This document shows positions 30,470-39,148 of a stretch of DNA of 64,000 bases, piece after piece. The position numbers were made by a program, and so were the translations under genes. The DNA is from Photobacterium piscicola (lineage in GTDB: Bacteria > Pseudomonadota > Gammaproteobacteria > Enterobacterales > Vibrionaceae). How positions within the stretch are numbered: position 1 is the stretch's first letter; each line of letters starts with the position of its first letter. Under the pieces are notes generated by a model. The model did not search any database, had not been told where the DNA came from, and saw only the letters and a program-made list of their open reading frames with translations. The stretch lies in NCBI RefSeq assembly GCF_900166965.1, contig NZ_FUZI01000015.1, positions 1-64,000 on the forward strand, written 5' to 3'.

Positions 30470-30922
30470 TTATTTTGCTGTTGCTGCAGCCATGTCACGA
30501 GCAAATGTTAATGTATGCTTTGCGTTAGTCATCGTCATTGTGTCGCCTGAAATGCTAACTTTATTCCAATCAGAAAGTGATTGTGTGAATGTTTGTTCAA
30601 CCTTCATTTCACTATCTGGGCATAACATCATTGTCATTCCCATTTTTTCAATGCGGAACTGACCATCTTTTACTTCAGCTTGACCAAAGTAACGGTTACA
30701 ACCAGCATGACCATTAGCTGCAAGATCTGCTGCTAGTGTTAGAGTTGGTGCTTGAGCGGCTTCTGGTTGAGCAAGATCCTGATTATCAATCTGCACTAAA
30801 GACCAGTTGCCATTAGCAAGATCATTGCTAGTTACTGGTTGTGGTGTTTTGGTAATACCCGTTGTAGAACATGCAGCTAACATCATTGGGAGTACCAGTG
30901 CAGATAATAGACGCTTTTTCAT
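30470..30922 (-). CDS. META-domain lipoprotein, HslJ-like
   Basis: A 150-residue lipoprotein. The signal peptide MKKRLLSALVLPMMLAAC has a clean LAAC lipobox with Cys18. The META/HslJ domain follows: NGNWSLVQIDNQ, GHAGCNRYFGQAEV, then MGMTMMLCPDSEMKVEQTF. E. coli HslJ is linked to novobiocin resistance and heat induction; the molecular role is unclear. The frame is open 13 codons further upstream, but ATG 30922 begins the signal peptide. It converges on metE. Confidence 0.85.
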   Translation of the reverse strand: MKKRLLSALVLPMMLAACSTTGITKTPQPVTSNDLANGNWSLVQIDNQDLAQPEAAQAPTLTLAADLAANGHAGCNRYFGQAEVKDGQFRIEKMGMTMMLCPDSEMKVEQTFTQSLSDWNKVSISGDTMTMTNAKHTLTFARDMAAATAK

Positions 30923-31259
30923 TATAGTTATTCCTGAACAGTAATGTGTATGAGTGAGCAAAAGTACAGATATAAAAAAATCTGCTTAACCAAATAATGG
31001 ACACTTATTTTTAACGCATGTTCGTTAACGTTCATGCTAATTGTGGGAATATTGAATAAAAATTTAGATTAGTTCAATACTTGCTCGTCGTGATTATACC
31101 TATTTTTTGACTTAATAACGCCGATTTATTTGTTACTAAAGGTATATTTGTGACTTGTTTAAAAAACAGATAAGTAAATAAAATATTTTTACGAGTTATT
31201 AGAAAAAGAAAAGGGCCAGTAAGTACGAGCCCTTCTATTTAATGATGTACTGCTAATGA
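30923..31259. other. 337-bp intergenic region with an imperfect palindrome
   Basis: No ORF of note was seen. It contains an imperfect 22-bp palindrome (31016-31037: GCATG-TT-CGTTAACG-TT-CATGC) about 95 bp upstream of the HslJ-like start, AT-rich sequence, and the terminator of the channel gene at the right end. Confidence 0.5.
31211..31234 (-). terminator. Terminator after the MscS-family channel gene
   Basis: AAGGGC (31211-31216) pairs with GCCCTT (31229-31234). On the minus strand it is followed by TTCTTTTTCT. It lies 26 bp beyond the stop. Confidence 0.65.
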
Positions 31260-32915
31260 TTATGCAGTTTTTGATTCAATTGCTTTTTCAACCATGTGCA
31301 AATGTACATCTTGCTGTGGGAATGGAATTGAAATGCTTTCACGATCAAAGCGCATTTTCACTTCTCGTGTGATATCCCAATATACATCCCAGTAATCATC
31401 TGTTTTAACCCAAGGGCGCACAATAAAATCAACCGATGATGAATTTAATGTATGTAACTTAATGTTTGGTTCTGGGCTACGTAAAACAGAAGGATGAGAT
31501 TCAACAATTTCTTGTAAAACACGTTCTGTTTTTTCAATATCATCGCTGTATCCAATCCCAAAAACCATATCAATACGACGTACTTTTTCATGAGTAACGT
31601 TCTTGATAATATCACCCCAAATTTTACTGTTTGGTACGATAATAATTTCGTTACTGAATGTTTTAATGGTGGTATTGACTAAGCTCATGTGGCTTACTTT
31701 ACCTGTGATACTACCTGCTTCTACTAAATCACCGACATCAAATGGGCGGTAAATTAATAGCATCATACCTGAGGCAAAGTTAGACAATGTATCTTGTAGG
31801 GCAAAACCAATAATAATACCTGCCACACCAAAACCAGTTAGAATTGGTGCAAGGTTTAAACCTACTTGTGAAAGCGCAATCAAAATACCGATAGCAAATA
31901 CAATTTTGCCCGACATTGAAATAAAGAACTCTTGCATAAGCATCGACATTTTTAAGTTCTTTGTCGATACCGCTCGTGTCACCATTTTACGGACAATATT
32001 TTTTAATGTTTTAAATGCGAAGATGATAAAAATAAAGATAAATACTTTAAAGATCATCTGTGGCAAGTTTTCAAATAACCATGAGCTAAAATCAGACGTC
32101 CATGCAGTAACGATTGACCACATAACTTTACTATTTAGTAAGTCATCGGTCACATTACCTGTTTGTTCAAACAATAATCGCTTATATTCAGCAGTATCAA
32201 TACCCATATTGTCAGCAAGTTTAACTAAATCTGTTAAGTTTTTAGTATCACTATCAACTTGGCGTTGTGACAAAATTTGAGTAACTTGTAATGTCTTTAG
32301 TTCATCACCCGTTGCTGTCTTTATTTGGTTATCGTTTAATTCTAACGCTTGACTACCAAAAGTTAGTGAGGCCGACATAAAGTCTAGGCGATGTTCAATA
32401 TTTTTCTTAAGTGCTTTAATCGAGTTAGGTTGTGGTTTACCTAAACGATCCATCCACTGATAGTTTTCCCACTCTTCATTAAGCACCAGAATGATAAAAT
32501 CACGGCTTTCAGTGAGGGCTTTTAATGCAACTAATTTATCCGTATCTTTTGCTTTATCGAGATCTTTTTGATCGCGTTCAACTTTAGTTTGTAAAAATTT
32601 TTCAGCTTCGGCTGCAAACTTTATTTGTTGTTCTACTTGTTTTAGTAGTCGTTTTTTATCCGCTTGTTTATCGTCAATTAAATCAGTTAATGTTTGTCTT
32701 AATTCTTTGTTTTTATTAAGTAATTGTAAGCGAACCACATCAAGTGATGAACCTGTGGTTGATGTTGCTTCTTTTGCTAATATGCTTAATTCAGCATTAA
32801 GTTTTTGAAGCTGTTGATATTCCACATTTTCTTGTTGTGGAGTTTCAGGCTGTGGTTTTGTATTCGCAAAACTTAGCGTTGAAACAAAGAGAAGCATTAG
32901 TACCAGTAAGCGCAT
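31260..32915 (-). CDS. MscS-family channel with large periplasmic domain
   Basis: A 551-residue protein. It has a signal peptide (MRLLVLMLLFVSTLSFANT), a ~230-residue Lys/Glu/Asp-rich periplasmic region predicted helical or coiled coil (residues ~25-270), four membrane segments (~275-400), and the MscS pore helix and beta domain (VGLNLAPILTGFGVAGIIIGFALQDTLSNFASGMMLLIYRPFDVGDLVEAGSITGKV). It would release solutes on hypo-osmotic shock. The periplasmic extension is shorter than in MscK/YnaI-type giants. It is a single gene with its own terminator. Confidence 0.88.
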   Translation of the reverse strand: MRLLVLMLLFVSTLSFANTKPQPETPQQENVEYQQLQKLNAELSILAKEATSTTGSSLDVVRLQLLNKNKELRQTLTDLIDDKQADKKRLLKQVEQQIKFAAEAEKFLQTKVERDQKDLDKAKDTDKLVALKALTESRDFIILVLNEEWENYQWMDRLGKPQPNSIKALKKNIEHRLDFMSASLTFGSQALELNDNQIKTATGDELKTLQVTQILSQRQVDSDTKNLTDLVKLADNMGIDTAEYKRLLFEQTGNVTDDLLNSKVMWSIVTAWTSDFSSWLFENLPQMIFKVFIFIFIIFAFKTLKNIVRKMVTRAVSTKNLKMSMLMQEFFISMSGKIVFAIGILIALSQVGLNLAPILTGFGVAGIIIGFALQDTLSNFASGMMLLIYRPFDVGDLVEAGSITGKVSHMSLVNTTIKTFSNEIIIVPNSKIWGDIIKNVTHEKVRRIDMVFGIGYSDDIEKTERVLQEIVESHPSVLRSPEPNIKLHTLNSSSVDFIVRPWVKTDDYWDVYWDITREVKMRFDRESISIPFPQQDVHLHMVEKAIESKTA

Positions 32916-33112
32916 GTTGCGATAAACTCCTGCTGGTGATATTAAAAATATGGCGTTATCAATAACTGATAACAGGCTATTTATTGTCGTTAAACAAATA
33001 TGAGCAGATTATAGCTAAATCGGCGCTTACGGCTATAGATATTCAATGTTATATCAAAAAAATGAGACTAAAATAGATGACCTCTAAATGACGATATAGA
33101 TTTCGAGCTTGT

Positions 33113-33493
33113 TTATGGAAGATCTTGCTGACTTAAAAAATGGCATTGAGTGAAAGTCCACGTCCAATCTGGCATCCAAGATTCTTGTGTGAGGGCAATA
33201 ATAATATTGTGTTGTGTATCAGCGGACATGACTTGTCGCAATAGCGGGTAGCTAGATCTATCGACCATAAGAATATTACAGTCACTATTAAGGATCTGTT
33301 TGAGCAATTGGTTAGGATCTGCTTCTTTTATTAATTGATATGTTTTAATGTTTAAATGACTAAACTGTTCAATAAATAAATTTTGCACTGGCGAATTATT
33401 GATCAATAACGCGACTGATTTTATTGGGATATTGGTTGATGTTAGTACGTTTATCCACGATGTTACTTGTTTTATGGGTAGCTTATAGCACAT
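33113..33493 (-). CDS. Unknown 126-residue protein
   Basis: A soluble protein with alternating hydrophobic strands and helices (SVALLINNSPVQNLFIEQF; NILMVDRSSYPLLRQVM; NIIIALTQESW), as in an alpha/beta fold. It has no signal or membrane segment. I do not recognise it. A faint resemblance to the SulA cell-division inhibitor pattern (W-x-N/S-x-x-IPIKSV, then ILNSDCNILMVD) is too weak to name it. A perfect dyad (33514-33529) overlaps the likely promoter, with TATTAT just before the start, so it appears specifically regulated. Confidence 0.55.
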   Translation of the reverse strand: MCYKLPIKQVTSWINVLTSTNIPIKSVALLINNSPVQNLFIEQFSHLNIKTYQLIKEADPNQLLKQILNSDCNILMVDRSSYPLLRQVMSADTQHNIIIALTQESWMPDWTWTFTQCHFLSQQDLP

Positions 33494-33513
33494 TCTTACA
33501 CCTTATAATATAC

Positions 33514-33529
33514 ATCACTCTTGAGTGAT
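33514..33529. promoter_or_regulatory. Perfect dyad at the promoter of the unknown gene, likely operator
   Basis: ATCACTC-TT-GAGTGAT is a perfect 7-bp inverted repeat with a 2-bp centre, 21 bp upstream of the ATG at 33493 and next to a TATTAT -10-like element. The cognate regulator is unknown. It does not match the LexA consensus. Confidence 0.5.
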
Positions 33530-33633
33530 TGGTCGGTATAGATAAGATTAGCTTATAATTTTTAAGGCACTGTCATTATAGGGTTAATTTCACATTGAAG
33601 TGATAACAATTGTAAGCCTGTGCTATTACATCA

Positions 33634-33978
33634 TTATGCTTGAGTTGCACGTTCATTAAGATTATCACGTACAATCTGGCTGTTTTGTTGTGCGTAAAAG
33701 CGCACTTGGAACTGGGTATCTTCAGTTAAAAATTCCACTTTATGCCAATATTGTGGTGGACTAATCGCCATATCTCCGGCATTGACAACAATTTCTTGCT
33801 CAATATCGCCACGCTGATCTTTAAAACCATAAAATTTCAATTGGCCTTGTAAAACACAGATTTTGCCATAGACACCAGCACGGGTATTATGAAGGTGCAG
33901 AAACATTTTGGGGATATTTTCAGGGGTAAAAATAGGTGTAGATTTATAATTAACATAATCACTTGGAATTGTAGTCAT
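33634..33978 (-). CDS. DUF1971 cupin-like protein
   Basis: A 114-residue protein. The pattern PSDYVNYKSTPIFTPENIPKMFLHLHNTRAGVYGKICVLQGQLKFYGF...ISPPQYWHKVEF fits the DUF1971 family, a small cupin fold also found fused to or beside TehB tellurite-resistance proteins. The HNTRAG and PPQYWHKVEF blocks carry candidate metal-binding His residues. The function is unknown; a role in handling oxyanions is only suggested by family context. A GGAGA ribosome site precedes the ATG. It lies downstream of pstB, beyond a terminator, so it probably has its own promoter. Confidence 0.75.
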   Translation of the reverse strand: MTTIPSDYVNYKSTPIFTPENIPKMFLHLHNTRAGVYGKICVLQGQLKFYGFKDQRGDIEQEIVVNAGDMAISPPQYWHKVEFLTEDTQFQVRFYAQQNSQIVRDNLNERATQA

Positions 33979-34108
33979 GGGAATCTCCTTTGATTAACAG
34001 TAGTGATGCTATAAAACATAACTATAAAATACATCTTTAATATTAAGGTTGCAATGGCTTTATTATTGTTGTGATGATCACTTTTATACAATGCGTTTAG
34101 TTTTAAAT

Positions 34109-34138
34109 AAAAAAAGCCCCTTCGTAAAAAGAAGAGGC
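34109..34138 (-). terminator. Terminator of the pst operon
   Basis: GCCCCTTC (34116-34123) pairs with GAAGAGGC (34131-34138) with one G-U pair. An A7 run gives the minus-strand U-tract, 40 bp beyond the pstB stop. Confidence 0.8.
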
Positions 34139-34177
34139 AAGTTGTACCATCGCTATTATTATCCGTTACATAGTGCT

Positions 34178-34927
34178 TTAACCAAAATCACCATTTACAT
34201 AACCACGAGTACGGTCGTCTGCTGGGTTATTAAAGAGATTTTGTGTTTCATCATGTTCAACTAATTCACCCATTAAGAAAAATGCGGTACGATCTGATAT
34301 ACGACGTGCTTGCTGCATTGAGTGGGTAACAATCACAATTGTGAATTCTTTCTTTAGGGTTTCCATTAAATCTTCAATTTTTTTGGTTGCGATAGGATCA
34401 AGCGCTGATGTCGGTTCGTCCATTAATATTACTTCAGGCTTCATCGCAATAGTACGCGCAATACATAATCGCTGTTGCTGACCGCCAGAGAGGCCAAATG
34501 CATGTGACTTTAAGCGATCTTTTACTTCATCCCATAAGGCAGCACCACGCAATGATTGTTCAACGATGGTGTCTAAAGTTTTTTTATCTTTGATGCCTTG
34601 TGCGCGTAAACCATAAGCAACATTTTCATAAATACTCATCGGAAATGGATTGGGTTTTTGAAATACCATGCCGACTTTAATACGTAACTGAGCAACGTCG
34701 ATATTGCCATAGACATTTTCATTATCAATAGTCACTAAGCCTTTAATCGACACACCTTCAATTAAGTCGTTCATACGGTTGAGACAACGTAATAAGGTTG
34801 ATTTTCCACAGCCAGAAGGCCCAATAAGTGCGGTAACTTGGCGATTAGGAATAGGTAAATTGATTTTTTTCAGTGCTTGGTTTTGACCATAGAAAAGATC
34901 AAGATTTTCAATATTAAATTTGTTCAT
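34178..34927 (-). CDS. pstB: Phosphate ABC transporter ATPase PstB
   Basis: A 249-residue ABC ATPase with Walker [10 protein letters not shown], signature LSGGQQQR, Walker [14 protein letters not shown] and a switch His (VTHSMQQ). It powers high-affinity phosphate uptake by PstSCAB. Two in-frame ATGs exist (34933 and 34927). The second has the better distance (8 bp) from GAGG and is used here. No phoU follows; the operon ends at a terminator. Confidence 0.95.
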   Translation of the reverse strand: MNKFNIENLDLFYGQNQALKKINLPIPNRQVTALIGPSGCGKSTLLRCLNRMNDLIEGVSIKGLVTIDNENVYGNIDVAQLRIKVGMVFQKPNPFPMSIYENVAYGLRAQGIKDKKTLDTIVEQSLRGAALWDEVKDRLKSHAFGLSGGQQQRLCIARTIAMKPEVILMDEPTSALDPIATKKIEDLMETLKKEFTIVIVTHSMQQARRISDRTAFFLMGELVEHDETQNLFNNPADDRTRGYVNGDFG

Positions 34928-34944
34928 GTTCATATCCTCAGAAT

Positions 34945-35844
34945 TTAGTAAGTCGCAGTGTTAAAACGGCTAGCGATAAGCTTGGTAATCAGGTTGATAA
35001 CAAGAACAACAATAATGAGTACGGTAGCGGTACCATAAGCTTGGTTCCATTCATGTACGGTGTAGAGCTCTTGCGTTAGCTTGTACAGGTGAACAGTAAG
35101 CGTACGTCCTGAGTCAAACACACTTTCAGGGATACGCGCTACCATGCCTGCTGTCATAAATACCGGTGCTGATTCACCAATAACACGACCGACGCTGAGG
35201 ATAATAGCGGTTACAATTCCTGGCATTGCACTAGGAAGAATAAGTCGCCAAATAGTATAAATTTTAGAGGCACCCAAACCGTATGAGCCTTCACGGTAAG
35301 TTTGTGGTACAGCCATTAATGCTTCTTCAGTGGTACGAATAATCACTGGGAGAATTAAGATACTTAATGTTAATGCTCCTGATAAAATGGAATAACCAAA
35401 TCCAAGAATAACCACAAAAAAGGTCATACCAAAAAGGCCATAAATAATAGAGGGAATACCGGCTAAAGATTCAGTACAAAAACGAATGACTTTAACTAAA
35501 CGGCTCCCCACTTTGGCATATTCAGTAAGATAAATGGCTGTCATGATTCCTAATGGAGCCGCTACCGAAATAGAGGCAATGACCATATATAGTGTTGAAA
35601 TGATCATCGGCCAAATACCGGATTCTTTACCTATAGTGGTGTAGTTAGAGCTAATGAAAGACCAATCAACATGAGCGAGGCCATTGCTAAGAATGTACCA
35701 CATTACCCATAATAAAAAGCCAACAGTAATGCTTGCCGATAACCAGATGATGGCGAGCGACAGACGATCTTTTAGTTTTTGGGCTGCAGGATTAGCATTT
35801 TCTAATCGGCAGTGTTGAGATGATAATGAGTGATTATTAGTCAT
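34945..35844 (-). CDS. pstA: Phosphate ABC transporter permease PstA
   Basis: A 299-residue, six-helix permease. The binding-protein-dependent transport signature is [34 protein letters not shown]. PstA and PstC form the transmembrane channel. It starts six bases after pstC and ends 17 bases before pstB, as expected in one operon. Confidence 0.94.
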   Translation of the reverse strand: MTNNHSLSSQHCRLENANPAAQKLKDRLSLAIIWLSASITVGFLLWVMWYILSNGLAHVDWSFISSNYTTIGKESGIWPMIISTLYMVIASISVAAPLGIMTAIYLTEYAKVGSRLVKVIRFCTESLAGIPSIIYGLFGMTFFVVILGFGYSILSGALTLSILILPVIIRTTEEALMAVPQTYREGSYGLGASKIYTIWRLILPSAMPGIVTAIILSVGRVIGESAPVFMTAGMVARIPESVFDSGRTLTVHLYKLTQELYTVHEWNQAYGTATVLIIVVLVINLITKLIASRFNTATY

Positions 35845-35850
35845 TAGAAA

Positions 35851-36762
35851 TTACCTTGCTCGCTCACGGTTAAGATAAAGGAGGGCACCGTTTAGCGTCA
35901 TAATAAATACCAGTAATACAATACCTGTTGCGTATAATGCGCTAGCGTGAATTCCTGTTGCGTAAGACATCTCAATGGCAATATTTGCTGTTAACGTTCG
36001 TGCAGATTCAAGTAACCCCTCAGGCATAGCAGGGGAATTACCCATTACCATAATAATGGCCATGGTTTCACCAAGTGCACGCGCTACGCCTAAAATAACA
36101 CCTGTCATAATGCCAGAACGCGCAGCTGGGACGATCAGTTTAAAAATAGTAAACATTGATGAAGCCCCTAGTGCTAAAGAGCCTTCTTTATAAGCACGAG
36201 GTACTGCACGAATTGAGGTTTCAGAAATCGTAATCACAGTTGGAAGGATCATCACTGCAAGTACAATAATTCCCGCTAAGATGGTGTTACCCGCTGGCAC
36301 GTTAAATATTTCTTGAATCAGCGGTACAATAATAACCAGTCCAAAAAAGCCATACACAACAGAGGGGATACCCGCTAAAAGCTCAATCATTGGGCGAATA
36401 AAGTTAGCGAGTGATCTTGGGGCGACTTCAGCAATAAAAATTGCGGTTAATACGCCAATAGGCACGCCAATCATCACTGCTCCAGCCGTTGAGACTAATG
36501 AAGCAACAATCATCGGTGCGATACCATAGAGAGCTGGAGGTAACCAATCCGTACCAAAGATAATGCCAGTAACGCCTGAATAGGCAAAAGCCGCATAGCC
36601 TTCACGGAAAATAAAATAGCCAATGGTTACGAGGGATAAAATACCGATAGCTGCGCTGAGCATAAATAGGTATTTAAAGAACAATTCTCGCCAGTCAATA
36701 CGTTTCTTCGACTTTAGCAACGGTGTATCCTTGATCGATTTTTCAATATTTGCGATGGTCAT
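35851..36762 (-). CDS. pstC: Phosphate ABC transporter permease PstC
   Basis: A 303-residue permease with the EAA-type loop IRAVPRAYKEGSLALGASSMFTIFKLIVPAARSGI and ELLAGIPSVVYGFFGL near residue 128. It partners PstA. It lies 86 bp after pstS, separated by a stem-loop that may lower its expression relative to the binding protein. Confidence 0.94.
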   Translation of the reverse strand: MTIANIEKSIKDTPLLKSKKRIDWRELFFKYLFMLSAAIGILSLVTIGYFIFREGYAAFAYSGVTGIIFGTDWLPPALYGIAPMIVASLVSTAGAVMIGVPIGVLTAIFIAEVAPRSLANFIRPMIELLAGIPSVVYGFFGLVIIVPLIQEIFNVPAGNTILAGIIVLAVMILPTVITISETSIRAVPRAYKEGSLALGASSMFTIFKLIVPAARSGIMTGVILGVARALGETMAIIMVMGNSPAMPEGLLESARTLTANIAIEMSYATGIHASALYATGIVLLVFIMTLNGALLYLNRERAR

Positions 36763-36811
36763 AATCTACACTCCAGAAACAAGACCAATAATTGTCTATT
36801 TCTGAGAAGTC

Positions 36812-36848
36812 AAAAACGCTCAACTCAAATGTTGAGCGTTAAAAAAAA
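36812..36848 (-). terminator. Stem-loop between pstS and pstC, likely attenuator
   Basis: AACGCTCAAC (36815-36824) pairs perfectly with GTTGAGCGTT (36831-36840). On the minus strand it is followed by TTTTTG and sits only 9-34 bases after the pstS stop. Partial termination here would make PstS more abundant than the membrane parts. Confidence 0.75.
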
Positions 36849-37670
36849 TTAGTTAACTGAGATAAAGCCTTTATCTGCAACAATCTTTTGTGCTGCTGGC
36901 GATTGTGTCCATGTAAGGAATTGTAATGCTTCAGCTGATGGACGACCTTCTTTATAAACCACAATGAATGGGCGTTGAACGCTATAATCACCGGCTTTAA
37001 TTGAAGCAACCGATGGTTTATGGCCATCAATGGTAAGTGCTTTTACTGTGTTATCAACTGAACCTAGTGAAATGTAACCGATAGCAAAAGGATTATTCGC
37101 AACCGTTGTTTTTAGCTGACCATTGCCACTTGCCACTTGTGCTTTTTGTGAAATGGCAGAGACTTTGATTCCGTTAATTTTTTTCTTTAGTGACATAATG
37201 TCTTCAAATGCACCACGGGTACCTGATGCTGTATCGCGAGTTGCGACAACGATAGGTTTATCTTCACCACCCACTTGTTTCCAGTTAGTGACATTGCCTT
37301 TGTAGATCTCAGTGATTTGTTCTTTGGTTAGATCGGTGACCGAGTTACTGTTATTCACCACCACGGCAATACCGTCTCGTGCAATAACAACTTCTTTAAG
37401 TTGTGGTGATTCTTCTGATTTTTTCAAGCTACGTGATGACATGCCAAGATCTGCCGAGCCATCGTGAGCAACACGAATACCCGCTGATGATCCTGGTCCT
37501 TGAACTTCTACCGTAACATCGTTAGATTTTGCATAAGTCTCACCCAAAACTTCCATGAGGGGAGAAACAGAGCTAGAACCTACAACAGAGATAGTCTCGC
37601 CAGCAAACACTGCAGAACTCGTTATAAGTGAACTTGCAACAACAACTGCGCCGATAATCTTTGTTTTCAT
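36849..37670 (-). CDS. pstS: Periplasmic phosphate-binding protein PstS
   Basis: A 273-residue protein with signal peptide MKTKIIGAVVVASSLITSSAVFA. The phosphate-binding features are SVVGSSSVSPLMEVLGE, VQGPGSSAGIRVAHDGSADLGMSSR and ATRDTASGTRGAFEDIM. It captures phosphate for PstCAB. ATG 37670 with AGGAAA upstream is chosen; the frame is open 34 codons further but those codons lie over the promoter. A Pho box lies 51-79 bp upstream. Confidence 0.95.
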   Translation of the reverse strand: MKTKIIGAVVVASSLITSSAVFAGETISVVGSSSVSPLMEVLGETYAKSNDVTVEVQGPGSSAGIRVAHDGSADLGMSSRSLKKSEESPQLKEVVIARDGIAVVVNNSNSVTDLTKEQITEIYKGNVTNWKQVGGEDKPIVVATRDTASGTRGAFEDIMSLKKKINGIKVSAISQKAQVASGNGQLKTTVANNPFAIGYISLGSVDNTVKALTIDGHKPSVASIKAGDYSVQRPFIVVYKEGRPSAEALQFLTWTQSPAAQKIVADKGFISVN

Positions 37671-37720
37671 TTTCCTAATCCTTTCTTGTTGGGCAAAATG
37701 CCAATAGGTTTGAATGAACA

Positions 37721-37749
37721 TGACAAAGAGTAGGAAAGTTATGTGACAG
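37721..37749 (-). promoter_or_regulatory. Pho box (PhoB site) upstream of pstS
   Basis: On the minus strand CTGTCAC, CTTTCCT and TTTGTCA repeat in 11-bp phase (7-bp units with 4-bp A/T-rich spacers), the direct-repeat structure of PhoB sites (consensus CTGTCAT). It lies 51-79 bp before the pstS ATG. Confidence 0.7.
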
Positions 37750-37976
37750 TAATGTTTCAGAAGTTTGAACACTCGATGAATGTTGTAATAAAATACGATG
37801 AGGTATGTAGCGATGTTCGCTGTTATTACGTGTTATTTTCTATGTATAACAAGTAGGAATTAATATTCAGTTAATAAAGGGCTGACATATACTATCAATG
37901 ACAACAGAATTACGGATTAAATGAATCTTCCCGTATAGGTGTTATTAGATTTTTTATTTAAAGATAAAGGTTGTAG

Positions 37977-38891
37977 ATGTTAAAAAAAGCACAGCAAATG
38001 ATTGTTTTTAATGCACTTACTAAACAACAAAGCTTTACTAAAGCAGCACAGTTACTTGATATATCTCGCACTCAAGTGAGTAAACTTATCCAGCAACTAG
38101 AACAACGACTTGGAGTACAATTAGTGCAACGAACAACGCGCTCTTTTGCATTAACAGAGGCGGGACGTTTGTTTGCTAAGCATTGTGAAAAAGTAGTAGA
38201 AGAAATAAATGAAGCTGAAAGTGAATTATTAGGAAATGAAGACAATTCCCAAGGTTTATTACGCGTAGGTATTGCGCAGTCTTTCGCATCTAACCACGTA
38301 GCACCCTATATTAATGAGTTCCATGAACAACATCCATTATTAAACTTAGAGTTGAGTTTATTTGATCATCGTGTTGATTTAATTGCAGAGCAGCTCGATC
38401 TTTGGATTGGGTTTATGGATTCTCCACCAGAAGGGTTTGTGGCGCGGCATTTAAGTAATTGTGACTTTGTATTGGTGGCAAGTCCTGAATATTTAGCGAC
38501 TCACGGTGTGCCTTATCACCCTAGTGACTTAATTGAGCATAATTGCATTATTTATTTTAGTCGTGAGCGTAAAGATAATGTTTGGAGCTTTAGTCAACAA
38601 AATGATAATCAGGATATTAAAGTGACGGGGAATTACCGTGTTGACTCTGCTGATGCTATTCGAGATGCGACAATTGCAGGTAATGGGGTTGGGTACTTAG
38701 CAACCTATTTGTTAACTGATGAAATTCGCCAAGGTAAGTTGATTCGGTTGATGCCAGATTGGCAATTAACCCAACATATGCCTTTATATGCTGTTTATCC
38801 AAGGCATAAATTTTTACCGAATAAAGTAAATCTATTCATTGAATTTATTCGACGCCATATCGATGTGGGTAATATTTTGTGTAAATGGTAA
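37977..38891 (+). CDS. LysR-family transcriptional regulator
   Basis: A 304-residue LysR protein with HTH LTKQQSFTKAAQLLDISRTQVSKLIQQLEQRLG, an NF-type linker and an effector domain of the group including DsdC/AaeR-like activators (GLLRVGIAQSFASNHVAPYINEF). The ATG at 37977 follows AAAGG. It is divergent from pstS with about 300 bp between and upstream of nupC, but no target is evident, so its regulon is unknown. Confidence 0.82.
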   Translation: MLKKAQQMIVFNALTKQQSFTKAAQLLDISRTQVSKLIQQLEQRLGVQLVQRTTRSFALTEAGRLFAKHCEKVVEEINEAESELLGNEDNSQGLLRVGIAQSFASNHVAPYINEFHEQHPLLNLELSLFDHRVDLIAEQLDLWIGFMDSPPEGFVARHLSNCDFVLVASPEYLATHGVPYHPSDLIEHNCIIYFSRERKDNVWSFSQQNDNQDIKVTGNYRVDSADAIRDATIAGNGVGYLATYLLTDEIRQGKLIRLMPDWQLTQHMPLYAVYPRHKFLPNKVNLFIEFIRRHIDVGNILCKW

Positions 38892-39077
38892 TGATGTAAA
38901 AAACAGCGATTACGCGCAAACGGTTGGCTAAAACTTACCTTTGAATGTTTCAAATTGTAAACATTGAGGGTAATAGTATCCCTCATAGGAACTAATCTAA
39001 TGAATTTCGTTTGCTTAGCTTAAAAATAATGCAATTCAGCTGTGTTTTGTTAATTTACTGTTGCTTGTAATAACAAT

Positions 39078-39106
39078 TTGATCCTTGTCACACTTTTTTT
39101 TATGAA
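39078..39106 (+). promoter_or_regulatory. Predicted promoter of nupC
   Basis: TTGATC and TATGAA are separated by 17 bp, with the predicted start point near 39113. The match is moderate. Confidence 0.4.
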
Positions 39107-39116
39107 TACACTCTTT

Positions 39117-39132
39117 CCGCAATCGTTTACTA
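39117..39132. promoter_or_regulatory. PurR/CytR-type operator upstream of nupC
   Basis: CCGCAATCGTTTACTA matches the GCAAACGTTTGC core of PurR-type operators with two changes. It lies 17-32 bp before the nupC ATG and just downstream of a predicted promoter, a position suited to repression. Confidence 0.5.
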
Positions 39133-39148
39133 CACCAAACATTGGGGA

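Noticed and set aside
31906..32280. 124-residue plus-strand ORF opposite the MscS-family channel
   Set aside because: It is a shadow of a conserved channel gene.
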